A DNA stretch of 64,000 bases from Apostichopus japonicus (lineage: Eukaryota > Echinodermata > Holothuroidea > Aspidochirotida > Stichopodidae): contig NC_092568.1 of the NCBI RefSeq assembly GCF_037975245.1, positions 23,729,501 to 23,793,500 on the forward strand, written 5' to 3'. Made by a program: the position numbers and the translations under genes. Numbering within the stretch: the first letter of the stretch is position 1; every line of letters begins with the position of its first letter. Below are positions 27,401 to 39,400 of the stretch, one piece after another. The notes beneath the pieces are model-generated. The model saw only the letters and a list, made by a program, of their open reading frames with translations. It searched no databases and was not told the origin of the DNA.

Positions 27401-30400
27401 CAGATAGCTATCCGATAAAAGGAAACGGAGTCAATATCAAAAGTTAGGAGAGGGCTATTCCACATCGGAAAGGCTCAACAGATAGCAAATCAGGTCCTTT
27501 ATCACTGTGGCTAGAAGACCCGAACAAAAAACTGGATGTTTTGATTCCTCCGGGAAAATCGGATAGTATGTAGAGATCTCATTTTTCAATTATACTCCTA
27601 TGTAGATCTCTGTAGGGCTAGACTACATCGACAATAATTACTTTAAGCTGATACAAGAACTAAACGTTACACTCACAGGTCATATTGACTCCAAACAAAG
27701 ACCACTTTGACAGCGTCCGTAAAACATCCAGTCTGGACGAAAGTAGTCTGATATCTTCTAAATCTTGACCAGATAAACTTAGATCAGAAATATGGGCTTC
27801 TGTGAAGAAATGTGGCGATCTTTCAGCTAATTGTTGAAGGTTGCTAAGGGCAACCAGTTTTACAGAATCTGAAGTTTGGTTGGTTAAAAATTTCAGCAGC
27901 AGAGTGATCTAGCGGACGACAAAAGGGAAAGAAAATGTTATCTGAGTGAGAGAAAAAAGAAGAGATTTTCTCAAAAACTTTTCTTACAAAACAAAACAGC
28001 TTTTCTGAGTAAATTTTATTGCTAATTGAAAGCAGTAACAGGTCTTGTTTTCCTGTAACTGAGATCATCTTGCACTAGCACAGTCGGTATTTCATTGCAG
28101 CCACTGTTTTGATTGCAAGTGCAGCAATGCTAGTTTATTTTTTGCATTTGGCAGCTATAGCCACATGATAGAAAAGCAACCAAACAATTTACTTCTAAGG
28201 AACCTTCACATGAAACTTATGTATGCTGTTTAGAGATCACACAACATCAACATGAGTTTTGAACTTAAACTTTTAGACAGAGTAGTTTACAGCTATGAAT
28301 ATACTACTAACATATGAAAGAAAAATACAGTGTCTGGGAATTGTTATAGTACCTGCTCAGGTATTAAGATGTGTGATGCAAGGGCCAATTTTGTAAGGGT
28401 TGTGAGCAAAACATCCAAGAAATCATCAACTGGATATAGGTCCAACAGTTCCCTGCAGACTCCATTCACCATCATAGCAGAATGGGCATCATGGTGCATA
28501 TGCTCAAATGTTGGTATTAACTTCAGCTTTATCTCAGTCGGAGTAGATAACCCTGCAAGGAATTATGCAAACACTCTTTCATAGAACACTAAATGCATTG
28601 AAATGTTGGATAAAATAAGCTAGCCAGAAAACGTTGAAAACTAACTGTAGAAACTATTCTGTTACTTAATAGGTTACTTGTGAATTGCTTGAAGCTGTGT
28701 ATTCGATTTTAACATGAATACTTTCAACAAGACAAATACAAAATCATGCATCCAAGAAGAAGGAAGCTCTTCAATATGATGCTAAGTCTTGAACATATAA
28801 TAGTTAATAGTCAAAATCTGAATCCTGATGCAAAATACATACGGTCTTGGTAAGGTTTGGAATGGTACAGTATGGTTCTGATTGGAATGGTATGGTAAGG
28901 TTAGGTACAATATGGTATGGTATATCATGGTATAGCATGGTACGGTAAGGTGTATCACCGTGTATGGTAAGCTATATTTGCAGTCCAATGCATTTATATG
29001 GTCAGCAAACTAGAAAGCAACATTGCTGAATAATCTCACAGATCCACATTTGTTCCTTGGTAATGTGTCTATCTACATTAATGTGATGTGTCATCTTCTG
29101 AGATCAAATATCTATCAACCATTAGAAACCACTCTGTTGTTATAACACTTGAACCCACATTATATTGCATCATACCATGTACACCGACCATCCTCCCCTG
29201 ACCCACTCCACGCCCTCCATTAGTCTTCTGACCTTCCTTCCAATTCATACATGATTTTCGATTCCTTGTTTATTTCTTTAGCTTGCAGTTATTATAGTGA
29301 TGTTCAAGCCTTTGGTTCAATTAATGCAACAAATATACCTTGGATCAAATCAGCCAATTTGTTACAGATGCCATTAGCGAAAGCCTTTGACTCTGCTGCA
29401 AAGGAGGACACAGCATAGATTGCGGCTTCCATCTCCACCTTGTCATGGGAATCGAGTCCAGTATGTATGCTGTGATGGACACTCTTCCTTTCAGAAATTA
29501 TGGATGCAATGCTGCCTAAGACTCTAAATAACAAGGAGAGCAAAAAAGAAGGAGGAATATCAGGGAATAATATATCTTGTATCGCAGAGCAGTCTGTATA
29601 CAGTAATAATACTGCCACATAAAATTTGAACACTAAATTATACCTATTTTTGACAATGCTAGGTAGTCCTGTGGATTTTTGCAAATAAAGGGTCTGACTT
29701 TTGCGACTTTCCTGTTATTCTTAGAGGCAAGTAGGTTTTGACAAAGTTATGTATAAATCTCATTAGTTACAGTCAGTTGCTCTTTAATGATGAATGAAAT
29801 ATTTCTTGTTCTTTAGCCCTTGTTACTTTATTATTAATTATTAAATTTTAATATTATTTATGATACAATATTTACACAGAAGGCTGATATATTGCATCAT
29901 TTTGCAAAGTTCTGGAAACACTTACACCAGTACTACTTTACACAGTTACTTATGCTCACATTTGGAAAGTCCAACAAGTTCTTTTGTCACACCGGGTGGC
30001 AGAACAAAACACTCAAACACTTAGCTTGCAGTTCTTTAGAACTAGGCTTCATCATGGTCATTGACACTGCCTTTTTTCTGTTGGAATTCCATAGCAATGT
30101 TTTTCTAATATATTAGACATCACAGCTATAACCACATTCAGACTAATTTACTTATTTTATGAGTTGATCAAGTGTTATGTATGAGGGTCATGTATGAGGG
30201 TCATGACTCAAGTCATTTGTCTTCTAAATGAAATGGCTAGAAAGGAATCGGTGAAGGTATGTTCCCAATAATCATATATGAACAGTTATATCATCTGTAA
30301 TGCATTGCATGCTAGTAAAGGTATTTATATCAAAGTTCACCAAAGTATAAACAATTTTGGGTCCAAATGCAGCTGAAATGGCTGAAATGTTCAATCGGAT

Positions 30401-32776
30401 TGTCTTTGCAACCTACTTTTATAAAGTCGGAAACACAAAATTACAAGTAAATCAGGGTTAGAGAGTACCTTAATGTCAAAGCTCGAGCAACAGGGTCGTT
30501 GCTGTGAATGACAAAGAAAATTCTCCGGACAAACTCATCGATGTTAAGGATTTTATCCAGGTGTTTGTTGCTCTGCTGGGTAACTCGTAAGATGCACATT
30601 CTAAGAAAGTTTGAGCTGAGATTGAAATAGGGAAACACAATGCAATATTATTTCTAAGAATTTTAAACTTAACCAAATATTTCCCATATAAAATACATGA
30701 ACCGAAATTTATATGCACGAATGACAATGCTTCATAAATAGTGCAGATACTGATGAAGGAAAAACTAAATCATCACACTGAGCTTTATGAAAGATATTTG
30801 ATCTAAATTTAGATGATACATAGTAGACGATCTGTAGGTGCTACTATTTTCACAAAAATTACACAAAAACTAAAATGATGAATTAAAATTACCCATCTCG
30901 GAAGACGTCTGCCAGCTTCAGGAATGCAGAGTTGATGAGGATTGGAAAAGGATATTTTTCAAAAAGTCTTGGAAATCTCACAATTGCTTCACATTGTTCT
31001 CCAACTTTGTTTGACCTTAGCCCTATCAAGCAGAAGAAAAAAGCTATCAATGGATCACAATTGGGTATCCAGTCAAAACGTCCCTTTACCAAAACGTCCC
31101 CGCTTTTTTAAGACCAAAACGTCCCCGCTTTTTACCAAAACGTCCCCGCAGTCAAAACGTCCCCGTGAGTCAAAACGTCCCCGCTTTTTATAACTAGTTG
31201 GAATACAAGTGTGGATGTATTTAGTTCAAATCAAAGAGTAAGGATAAGTATAGTTTAGTTTGAAACACAGTTTTTAGGAGTGGGAAGTGCCGGTGATGAG
31301 GGCGGAAACATTTTTGAGTATAATTTTTTTAGGTAATATACTAGAAAAGGGAATGCAAGAGGGCTGTAGGGTAAAAGGATTTTTTTAAACACGAGTTGGT
31401 TTCTGAATGAATGAATATATACGATATTGAGGGAAGGGAATAAAAAAGATTTTTTTTTTGTTGTTTTGTTTTGTTTACGTACAACAAGTTACTTTTGGAA
31501 TATGCGAGACAGACTGGATGAAAGTGATATATATTTTCCTACAGCACATACGTTTATTTTTTTATTCTGAAGACACTTTATATTTTTGATTTTCGTGATT
31601 GTTTGCCTATTTTGCAATCCTTTTCCAGAATTTATTCTGCCTTCTTATTTTTTGATGGTATAGAAGGGGGACTACGGCTAATCCGTTTCTGCCCTAAACG
31701 ATATATAGTCCTTCATGATTTATTTAGCACCTGTAATCCTGTAATCCAACTTGCATGCCAATAACTTAGCCAAATAATAACTTAAAATTTATATATATTA
31801 ACAACTGTGAATGAATGTATTAGACGGGGACGTTTTGACTTACGGGGATGTTTTGACCAACGGGGACGTTTTGACCAACGGGGACGTTTTGACCAAAAGC
31901 GGGGACGTTTTGGTTCGGGGACGTTTTGGTTCGGGGACGTTTTGACTGGTAAGCCACAATTGTATGTCAGTTTCATAGAGACCCAATAATCAGTATAACT
32001 AGTCTTCCTTGACATAAGTACAACCAAATCAGCAAAACATATAAGTCATTCATAAGCAAAAATAAAAGTTAAAAATGAACTGCAAAACTGCTACAAAGCA
32101 TAAAAGCTACAGTACCAGATGGTTTTGTTCATGCATTTTTTCTTGAAGAGGAAGTAAGCTGTATCCTACATAGCACTGTAGGCCTACCATGTGCTTAAAA
32201 CATTTACCTAGGCCTAGTTGTGAATCTGAAAACTAAATTCCTGCTAGGCGTAACTGAGGCCTATGTTAAGTTCTGGATTACTTGCATAGTACTAGCCAAG
32301 GCCAAGTTTCATCGAAGCTTGCAACTTAACATACAGTAGCCTAAGTTAGGCCTAAATTAGAGTAGCATAGATGGGCCTAACGCTAGTGGATCCATAAACT
32401 TTACGTTCTATGGATCTGTTTCTTGCTCTTTCATAGCAAAGTTGATATACAGAAAATTTACAAGCCTTGGAACACACATATATAGACATGTGTATATCTC
32501 TGTACACGGTTCATGTCGTTCGCAGCTTTTCGCACAACAAGGCCACGTACAAACATAGTACTGGGCCTAAGCTCGTAGTACTATCCTAGGCCTACTACTT
32601 TAACGTTAGTAAATCAGTACTGAATTGAATGACAAAATTTAAACAAAGTTCGAAGCCATAAAAATTCAAAGTAAACCTTTGTCTAGCTCCAACAAAGCTG
32701 AATTGGCATCTTGTTCTTGATCCCCATAGCCAGAATCAAACCCTACGACAGAAGCTTTGCCGAAGCTTGCAAACAT
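18393..32776 (-). CDS. INTS7: INTS7, Integrator complex subunit 7, complete, 19 exons
   Basis: Alpha-helical repeat subunit of the nuclear Integrator complex, which cleaves nascent snRNAs and attenuates paused RNA polymerase II. Exons 5' to 3' (minus): 32776-32677, 31022-30893, 30615-30469, 29523-29339, 28552-28353, 27908-27677, 26877-26687, 25848-25752, 25476-25331, 25175-25038, 24619-24572, 24436-24275, 23225-23031, 22073-21970, 20837-20678, 20145-20047, 19879-19771, 19016-18937, 18671-18393. The sum is 2802 nt, 933 aa (human about 962), with every phase consistent. Diagnostic strings: SGYGDQEQDANSALLELDKG, GEQCEAIVRFPRLFEKYPFP, NVDEF-like NIDEFVRRIFFVIHSNDPVA, FDADPKTLEQIQ, LALSPSPRTSGEP, EGVIQHGSKPGLF and PHNDYFSQQVLLSCP. 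Exon 15 (20837-20678) is a diverged, acidic insert region but holds the frame. The final residues come from the adjacent minisatellite. Initiation at 32776 fits the vertebrate N-terminus. The introns also contain tandem repeats and two mobile-element candidates, listed separately. Confidence 0.96.
19325..19595. repeat. Tandem repeat of about 33-34 bp, eight copies, in an INTS7 intron
   Basis: Copies of 'gtcctacattagtgaacaga' followed by 'tac-gtacagtact' start near 19331, 19365, 19398, 19432, 19465, 19498, 19532 and 19566. It lies between INTS7 exons 17 and 18. Short open frames across it are artefacts of the periodicity. Confidence 0.9.
24905..24985. repeat. ATT-rich microsatellite in an INTS7 intron
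   Basis: A run of TTA/ATT trinucleotides ('tattattattattattt') with interruptions, between INTS7 exons 10 and 11. Simple sequence with no coding potential. Confidence 0.8.
25268..25289. repeat. Long poly-C tract in an INTS7 intron
   Basis: An almost uninterrupted cytosine run of about 18 bases upstream of exon 10. Similar runs of about 10 or more C or G occur near 8358, 20402, 25637, 37981, 42123, 45536, 46936, 53450, 54870, 56071 and 58331. Lengths in an assembly at such tracts are unreliable. Confidence 0.8.
27195..27645. mobile_element. Possible fragment of a non-autonomous DNA transposon in an INTS7 intron
   Basis: The block opens with 'aaggcccggtcacactacag', a motif I associate with the ends of short non-autonomous DNA transposons in many animals. 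It then continues with 'cgat'/'atcgg'-rich sequence (gtccgatttttccgatttta, atcggaagaaaaatcagata) distinct from the surrounding intron. I could not find a clean inverted copy at the other end; 'gggctagactacatcga' near 27617 resembles the start in direct rather than inverted orientation. The element is therefore truncated, decayed or misjudged. Confidence 0.4.
28855..28975. repeat. Imperfect GGTAT/GGTAA simple repeat
   Basis: About 120 bp made of 'atggtatggtaaggt', 'ggtacagtatggt' and similar variants, in the INTS7 intron between exons 4 and 5. Degenerate microsatellite with no sign of function. Confidence 0.75.
31057..31963. mobile_element. Foldback-like element: inverted arrays of a 16-17-bp repeat around an AT-rich core, in INTS7 intron 1
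   Basis: The left arm (about 31071-31192) has six copies of 'caaaacgtcccc' units, and the right arm (31825-31946) has seven copies of the reverse complement, 'cggggacgttttg'. Outside the arrays, the left edge 'acaattgggtatccagtc' mirrors the right edge read in reverse, 'acaattgtggcttaccagtc', so terminal symmetry extends to the flanks. The centre (about 31195-31824) is AT-rich and non-coding. Arms of short direct repeats facing each other are the pattern of foldback elements or MITE-type non-autonomous transposons. No transposase is present. It ends about 34 bp from the INTS7 exon 2 acceptor. Confidence 0.8.
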
Positions 32777-33432
32777 TTTACTTAGCTCAGGTCTTTCCTC
32801 TGACAACCTTAGTTCTAGTAATGTTTCCTTTACTGACGAAGGGTGACCACAAGAGTTGAGAAAATGGGCTAGGACAGGACCGCAAAATCAGACCAAAAAA
32901 TGTATAGCAGATTTACCCAGAAAATTATTTAAAAAAAGTTTTATTAGAGTGATAATTTTGTAATCACCATTGCAGTTAAATCTAAGATGATGACCATAAA
33001 AAACTGAGTTTACTATGGAAGTACGAAATAGGGTATCGTTGTTCGCGCACAACTTAGGGATTGCGGTCATCAAACTGTTCAGGTGCTGCCCGTCTCATAA
33101 CAAAACAAGAAAATATGCACATGAAATTATTGTTATCTTCAATTTAACATCTCTAAGGAGGTAAGGGGAGGGAGCTGTAACCTGGTACGGGTAAATAGTC
33201 TGAATTGACTGGAAAGTGCCTCCCCAGTCCTCGACTACAAATCCTGACCTTTAGCACAGCTTCCGGCATAAACAATGAAACCGCGGGAAATGTGAGTGAA
33301 ACGTTAGAACCAGCAGTATGCTGGTCATGTGTACGCACACGACAATGCTACAGATAGTCAACGCTAGTATGTAGCTTATGTGAATGTGAGGCCTTAGAAA
33401 TTGGAGTTGTTGTCCATATTGCCTGTTCGATA
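32777..33432. promoter_or_regulatory. Bidirectional INTS7/DTL promoter region
   Basis: The start codons of INTS7 (minus, 32776) and DTL (plus, 33433) lie head-to-head 656 bp apart. I see a consensus E2F-type site, ccgcgggaaa, at 33281-33290, about 145 bp upstream of the DTL start, and an ETS-type core, ttccgg, at 33261-33266. No TATA box is obvious near either start. ETS and E2F sites fit a shared housekeeping and S-phase promoter, DTL being a known cell-cycle gene; use of these sites is inferred. Confidence 0.75.
33281..33290 (-). promoter_or_regulatory. E2F consensus-like site upstream of DTL
   Basis: Reads TTTCCCGCGG on the minus strand, matching the TTTSSCGC consensus. It sits in the shared INTS7/DTL promoter. 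Vertebrate DTL is periodically expressed under E2F control, so the position is meaningful, although a single short match can arise by chance. Confidence 0.55.
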
Positions 33433-36400
33433 ATGGAACTCGTTAAAACCCAAAGGTATAATGTTGCCAATCGTGTGCTGCATTGGCCGCATAACAGACA
33501 AATTGAAGGGCGATATTCGATAGGAAAATACAAGAAGAGAGGTATGTGATAATTAATGATTTTCAATCATTTAAATGACTCATCCATGAATGACTTTCAA
33601 CCGATAGGGAATGCCACTACGCTGTGGTCCTACAGTATACATTACTAGTGTCCAACGTTAGTCCTAGGCTGGGCCGGGTTCTTAAATTGGTTTCTGAAAA
33701 TCTGTGATACCACTACAAGGTTATTGTTTAATTTGAGGTTGCAATTAAAGCTCTATATAGTGATCAATGTATTATGATTAGATATGCAGGTGACATTGTG
33801 GTAACTGTGTTTTTATGTAAAAATGACAGTTTTGCTTTTGTTAATGAAGTGCAGTAGTGTTCTACAGACCTACTGAACCCTTGAATTTAAAATTGTTGAC
33901 TTGATTTTAACCCCATTATTGTCATTCTTGTTTAATCTCGTCATTGCTGAGTAGTGAGTACATTTTTCTTCTTTCTCTTCTTCACTTTTAAGGATTTCAA
34001 CAGGTGTTTGAAGGCCTGAAAAAGTTGACCTGTTACCCACCAGATCACTTTGCATTTCTTCAAGCTGATAATGAAGATGAGTTGGTGCCGTCGTTTTCAG
34101 CAGCATTTAGTAACATCAATCCTGACATTCTCGCATCAGCCGATGAAGATGGAATCATGAGGTTCTTTGATACTAGGAAAGCTTTATCAAATGGGTTTGT
34201 TTCTGGTAAGACAATGTTTTAGTTTTTTTGCCCAGAATTGATGAAAATCACAAATATGAACTGGTTTTGTAAACAAGCCACTGTGACAGTTAGTGTCTGG
34301 AATGTTAGATATAACATCAGCAATATACATCTAAGCGTATAGATTACTCAGAACTGCTTTATATTGCCACTATAGCTGAACCTGGTAAACATAACTTTCA
34401 ATCAATAGTTGTAAGTTAAATGAGTGTCACTTTTAGGAGATATAGTACACTTAAGATTTGGTTTAGACACACCCACCCATATCTCAAAGTCATACATAGC
34501 TATGAAACAGCTGTTGGATAATTTACTGTATAGTACTATACAAAAACTCAGAACAATTTATTTATGATTACTGACAAAGTGTTTGAGTCCAGTAGGCAAA
34601 TATATGTTTTCACAATAAACAAAGTCTACTTTTGTACATTATACACTAGTTTCAATATTAATTCATTAATATAATATGATTGAAGTAATATCCATCTTAA
34701 GGATTCTGAAAGGCTTTAAGTTTGCAAAAATTATGAAACAAATATTCCATTTCTAAACTGTCCTCTCTTTTATGTAAGCCAATAATTCATAACCGTAACT
34801 TTTATTACAAATCATTCTTTTCAGGATTTGAAGCTCATGACAATGCAATCTTTGACATTGCCTGGGCTCACAAGGAACCATGGATAGTTACTGCATCAGG
34901 TGACCAGTCAGCTGTTTTGTGGGATGCACCCTCCGGCAAAAAGAAAGCAATATTTAAACAACACAGTGGAAGTTTGAAATCAGTGTCTTTTGGTTTCCAA
35001 AACAACAACATCTTAGCAACTGGGGCAAGAGATGGAAGTATCATTATCTGGGACACAAGATGCTCTGGTAAGGTCGAGATGGCTTCTTTAGAAATGTGGT
35101 AGTCAAATATCTATAAAATATAAACATATCTTTCCAATATTAAAAATGTCACAAATCTTGTTTTGTTCAATTAGTAAAATACATGATACATCAAGATTTT
35201 AGGATACCAACTTTAAAAAGCTATGACAATTGCACAATTTTCTCTTGTGTTTATGTCAAATCATACACAATAGTCTTCTCACTAAATTATCATGTTTGCA
35301 TGGATGATGTAGGCCAAGCTTAAAGATGTAGCTTCACATATGGGAGGATACCTGAAAAAAAGGAATTTATTAGTATTTAAAGGATTCTTTTCCTCAAGGT
35401 ATTCTCAGATGTAAAAGATAGAAAATAGAAAAGTCAATTTCTCAATGAAGCAAACATCTTATAACAGTGTGGCACCATTGCCATTTAAGAGGGATATAAG
35501 ACCTGTTTATGTTGTCCTATGGAAAGCCAATATTGTTTCATGTTGTTTATTACAATACGGTCCAGCTACTAATGTTAGAATATATGGTGTTTGCTGGTCT
35601 TTGTACTCCTTATATACTATGTTAAACGTCCCATCATTGTTTTAAGTGGACAAGTTCAGAGCTGAACACATTTAACTGCTTTGTGTCTGACTCTTGTATT
35701 ATTCATGACAGAGAGCAGAAAGAATCGCCCAGTTCCGATCGCTACCATCACCAAAGCACACGAAGACAAAGACTTAAGCAGAGTAAAACCGAGATGGAGA
35801 CGAGGAATGTCCAAGGCCATGCTGAACATTAATCCTCTCCAGAGTGTAACCTCCGTCCTGTTTCAATCAGATAACCTGTTGTTATCATCTGGTAGTGCTG
35901 ATGGGTGAGTAGATTCAAGGAAAATCTCCTCCAGAATAGAAAGAGCGTAACGTTTAATTGCTTTGAATTCAAAGGGATGTAAGGGAACTGCTGAAAAACT
36001 ATTGCTGTCAAATTTTGGCAATTTTCAAAAATTTTGGCTATTTTCAAATTTGACAGCTTACATTTTTCCCATGGTAATTTTCTCAAGTCTCTGCGACAGT
36101 GAAATGTAATCATAACATTTGTAATTGGATTTTGTTTTGAGTTATCCCATAGTCTAGGTCAGTGTTTGTGTTATTGTCAGGGTCTCTGATTCATTATAGC
36201 CTAACAGGGCTTTATATGTATTCATAGAAACAAGGCATGTTTTTCAATTCAGAGGGTATTTTTGCAATCACTCAGCATATTTACACGTCTAGTCGATGGA
36301 ACCAAAGTTTATATATTCTGTTCTTTCAGCATTGTTAAGATGTGGGATGTCAGAGCCTTACCTAAGAAACAGAAGAAGACACCGGACCCATATTATGGAT

Positions 36401-39400
36401 ATCACTACGGTGGCAACAGCCAGGGAAAACATGGTCAGTCATTTCGTTTCATTTAAGTTCTAAGAAATCTGTCTGTGTCATCCGCAAGTGTGCTGCCTGT
36501 CAGTCTGTGTGGTTTTAAAGGCGGCAAAAATATGTTTTTCTTTTTCTAAATTATTATTATTATTATTAATGCGCAGTTATTTATTATGTTTCCTTACTAC
36601 TTACAGTAATATTACACTTGTCAGTTTTCTCAGAAGTTAAGATTTCTTTTCATTTTACAGGTTTCTCCTCCTTGACGATAGACTCTTCTCGCAGCAGGTT
36701 TTATGCAAACTGCACTGACGGTGTCGTCTATGCATATGATTGCGTGGGTGTACTGAGCGGCCAGCCGGCAGCGAAATATTCCGGTCACGTGAATTCTACG
36801 TTTTATGTAAAGAGTCTTCTATCATCTGATGATCACTACCTGCTTAGTGGATCATCGGACTCAAATGCCTATATTTGGAAGGTAAATTCAGCTCCTAACC
36901 ATTGTCAGTTAATGGAATATTTAAAGCTCAGTAAGACAAAAACAGTTTGCATTGCTATTTGAAAATCCAATCCCAATTTCTTCTTCCTAATTTTAGATGC
37001 TGCTTGAAGGTCACTTACTATTGCTTGATAAACTCTTTGTTACTCCAAAAAATCTGTTATATCATCATGTCATTGCGTATGTTCTGACAAAGCTTTTCTC
37101 TCCTGTGGAAACTGTTTTGTTAAGATGTCCTTAAAATGTGATAAATTGCTTAGCTGTCAGTTCCTCTTCTTCCTTTTACTTTTGTTTTCTTCTTGTATTT
37201 TTTCCCCTTCTTCTCATTGGCATTTGTAAATATAAAAGTAAAACTAAAGATAAGTTGGAAGTAATTTGCCTTAGAAAGTCAGTCAGTCATTCACCTTACT
37301 TAGATACTTTCATAATCATAAAGTTTCACCAAATATTAAATAGTCATGTCTTTGCAATCAAAGTTGCTATCAGGTTTTGTATTTTTTTTCACTCAATAGT
37401 GAAGCATTTCTTGTAAAAAGTCAGCTATTGACCATCAGAATTGTTTTTCCTTCAATCAGTACTAAATATTTAATCAATTGTGTGATGACAAAATGAAGTA
37501 AGAACATCATATCAAAGAAATAATTCAATAATGCTATATACATTATTTCCTGCTTTTCATAGACGGATGAGCCTGACAAACCTCCCATAATCCTTAGCGG
37601 TCATAGTGGGGAAGTCACAGCTGTGGCATGGTCTCCAATTGATAAGACAAAGGTATTTGCTACTAATCGTTAAGACAGGTGGAAAAAAAATACATTAAGT
37701 TATTCCAATTGATATATAGGGTTAGAAATGTCAATCAGGCTACAAGCCCGGTGAATTCTCTATTAAATGTTTACTTTCATAGCGATGTTTGTGGATTTTG
37801 TACTAGTATCAGGTAAGCTTCAGGTAAGACACGTAAGTATCGTCGCTCATAAATTTCAAAACCAGTAAGGTTTCGGGAATTATAGGACATAATTATATTC
37901 AAGTGTAAACACTTACAGAGTTACAAGCAGTTTCTATCTGAAGGGTGTTTTCCTAGAGACAATATTTACTTGAAAAGAAGAGGGGGGGGGGGGCATGAGA
38001 GGAAAGGAAATGGGAACGAATGGAAGGGCAGAGAGTGGGAGAGGGAATAGGAGCAATGGAAATGGAAAAAAGGTTGTTCCTTGACAGGAGTATGACTCCC
38101 AAAGACTGCGGACAATCATAGGAGTTCACAGAACATAGGAACGTACAATTTATTATTCGGGTAAACAATTTGACAGGGAAAAGAGCGTTAGGGCTTTACA
38201 GGGACTTAAAACAAATCTAGCAGTAAAATGTATCCATGTTCAACAGTGTTTCACAAGCAGCTCTGAGTACAATCACCAGGGTGTTGTTCATTCCTTTTAA
38301 TGGCAGACTTTTCATGCTTTACTTATCCTTTTCAGTGGCAGCATATCGAAAGACTTTGACATATAAAGCTTTATAGCAAAATTGGCACCTAACCTTAGCA
38401 AAACAGTTCTACAGATTGTCTAGCTTCATACTTGAGATTCTACCACGTAATGTTGGATAAGGTTGAATTTACGTCTGACCCCTGATATTTTTTCTGTTGA
38501 CCTTTGCTCTTATAGGTCGTGACCTGTGCTGATGACTGTACCATGAGAATCTGGAGGATGAAACAAGAAGGTGTGAAAGAGGAAGAACGTCCAATTGGAG
38601 AAGCAAAGTGGGAGCAACCATCCTCAGAAGAAGGTAAAGCTACAGTATTGTGCTTCATGTTTTTTTTATTTTCTTTTTGTTAACACCATCCCACAATGAA
38701 AACATGGAAATGACTGACCTATTTATTGGAAACTTGTACCAAAAGTATTAAAGTAGTGATTCCCATTTACTCTTATCCTTTCACATTAATGATAACTTAT
38801 TATTTCTTTTATTTCTTATTTCTTTTATCGATTAATCATCAGAATGTTTGGCACAGAGTGAAACTAGAACACTGGAACCCCCTGAAACAATGAGAGAATC
38901 AACAACAGCAAACAATTCGAACTCAAAGGAAACCGGTACAACTTTGCAGTCAAAAGAGACTGGAAAGGGGAAATTTAATCTAAAGGCCTGGGCAACGCCA
39001 CCGACTAATAACAAAAGCAACAGAAATGAGAATGGCAAAGAACAGAGTGATGAGCCCAAGGATAGGAAGGAAGTATTACAGAATTCAGAGAGGATAAGCA
39101 AAGATAAAAGTCCCCTCAAGGACTCCGTAGAATGCGATGTCACGAAGACTACATCTAGTCCAACAACTCCGAGAATGTCTGTCGCCAAGGAAACCTACTG
39201 TAAGAGGAGAGGGAAAAGGCTGTCAAGTTTAAAAGATTGGATAAACAGGACAGACAGTGAAAACAGCAGATTAATGAGTACTGGATCTAATGATGATACT
39301 AGAAGTGGTGAAAGTAGATCTGAGAGTGTGTTAGATGTACACCAAAGAGTGACACACTTAACACAAGCAGAACATAAAGCTGAATCGAAAAATGATAAGG

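Noticed and set aside
31071-31946. Short regularly spaced repeats that could suggest a CRISPR-like array
   Set aside because: The host is a eukaryote, the units are nearly contiguous without unique spacers and the two arrays face each other; a foldback-type element explains them better.
37138-37416. 92-residue frame with a hydrophobic start in a DTL intron
   Set aside because: It lies between well-defined DTL exons 6 and 7, in pyrimidine-rich intronic DNA, and has no family resemblance.
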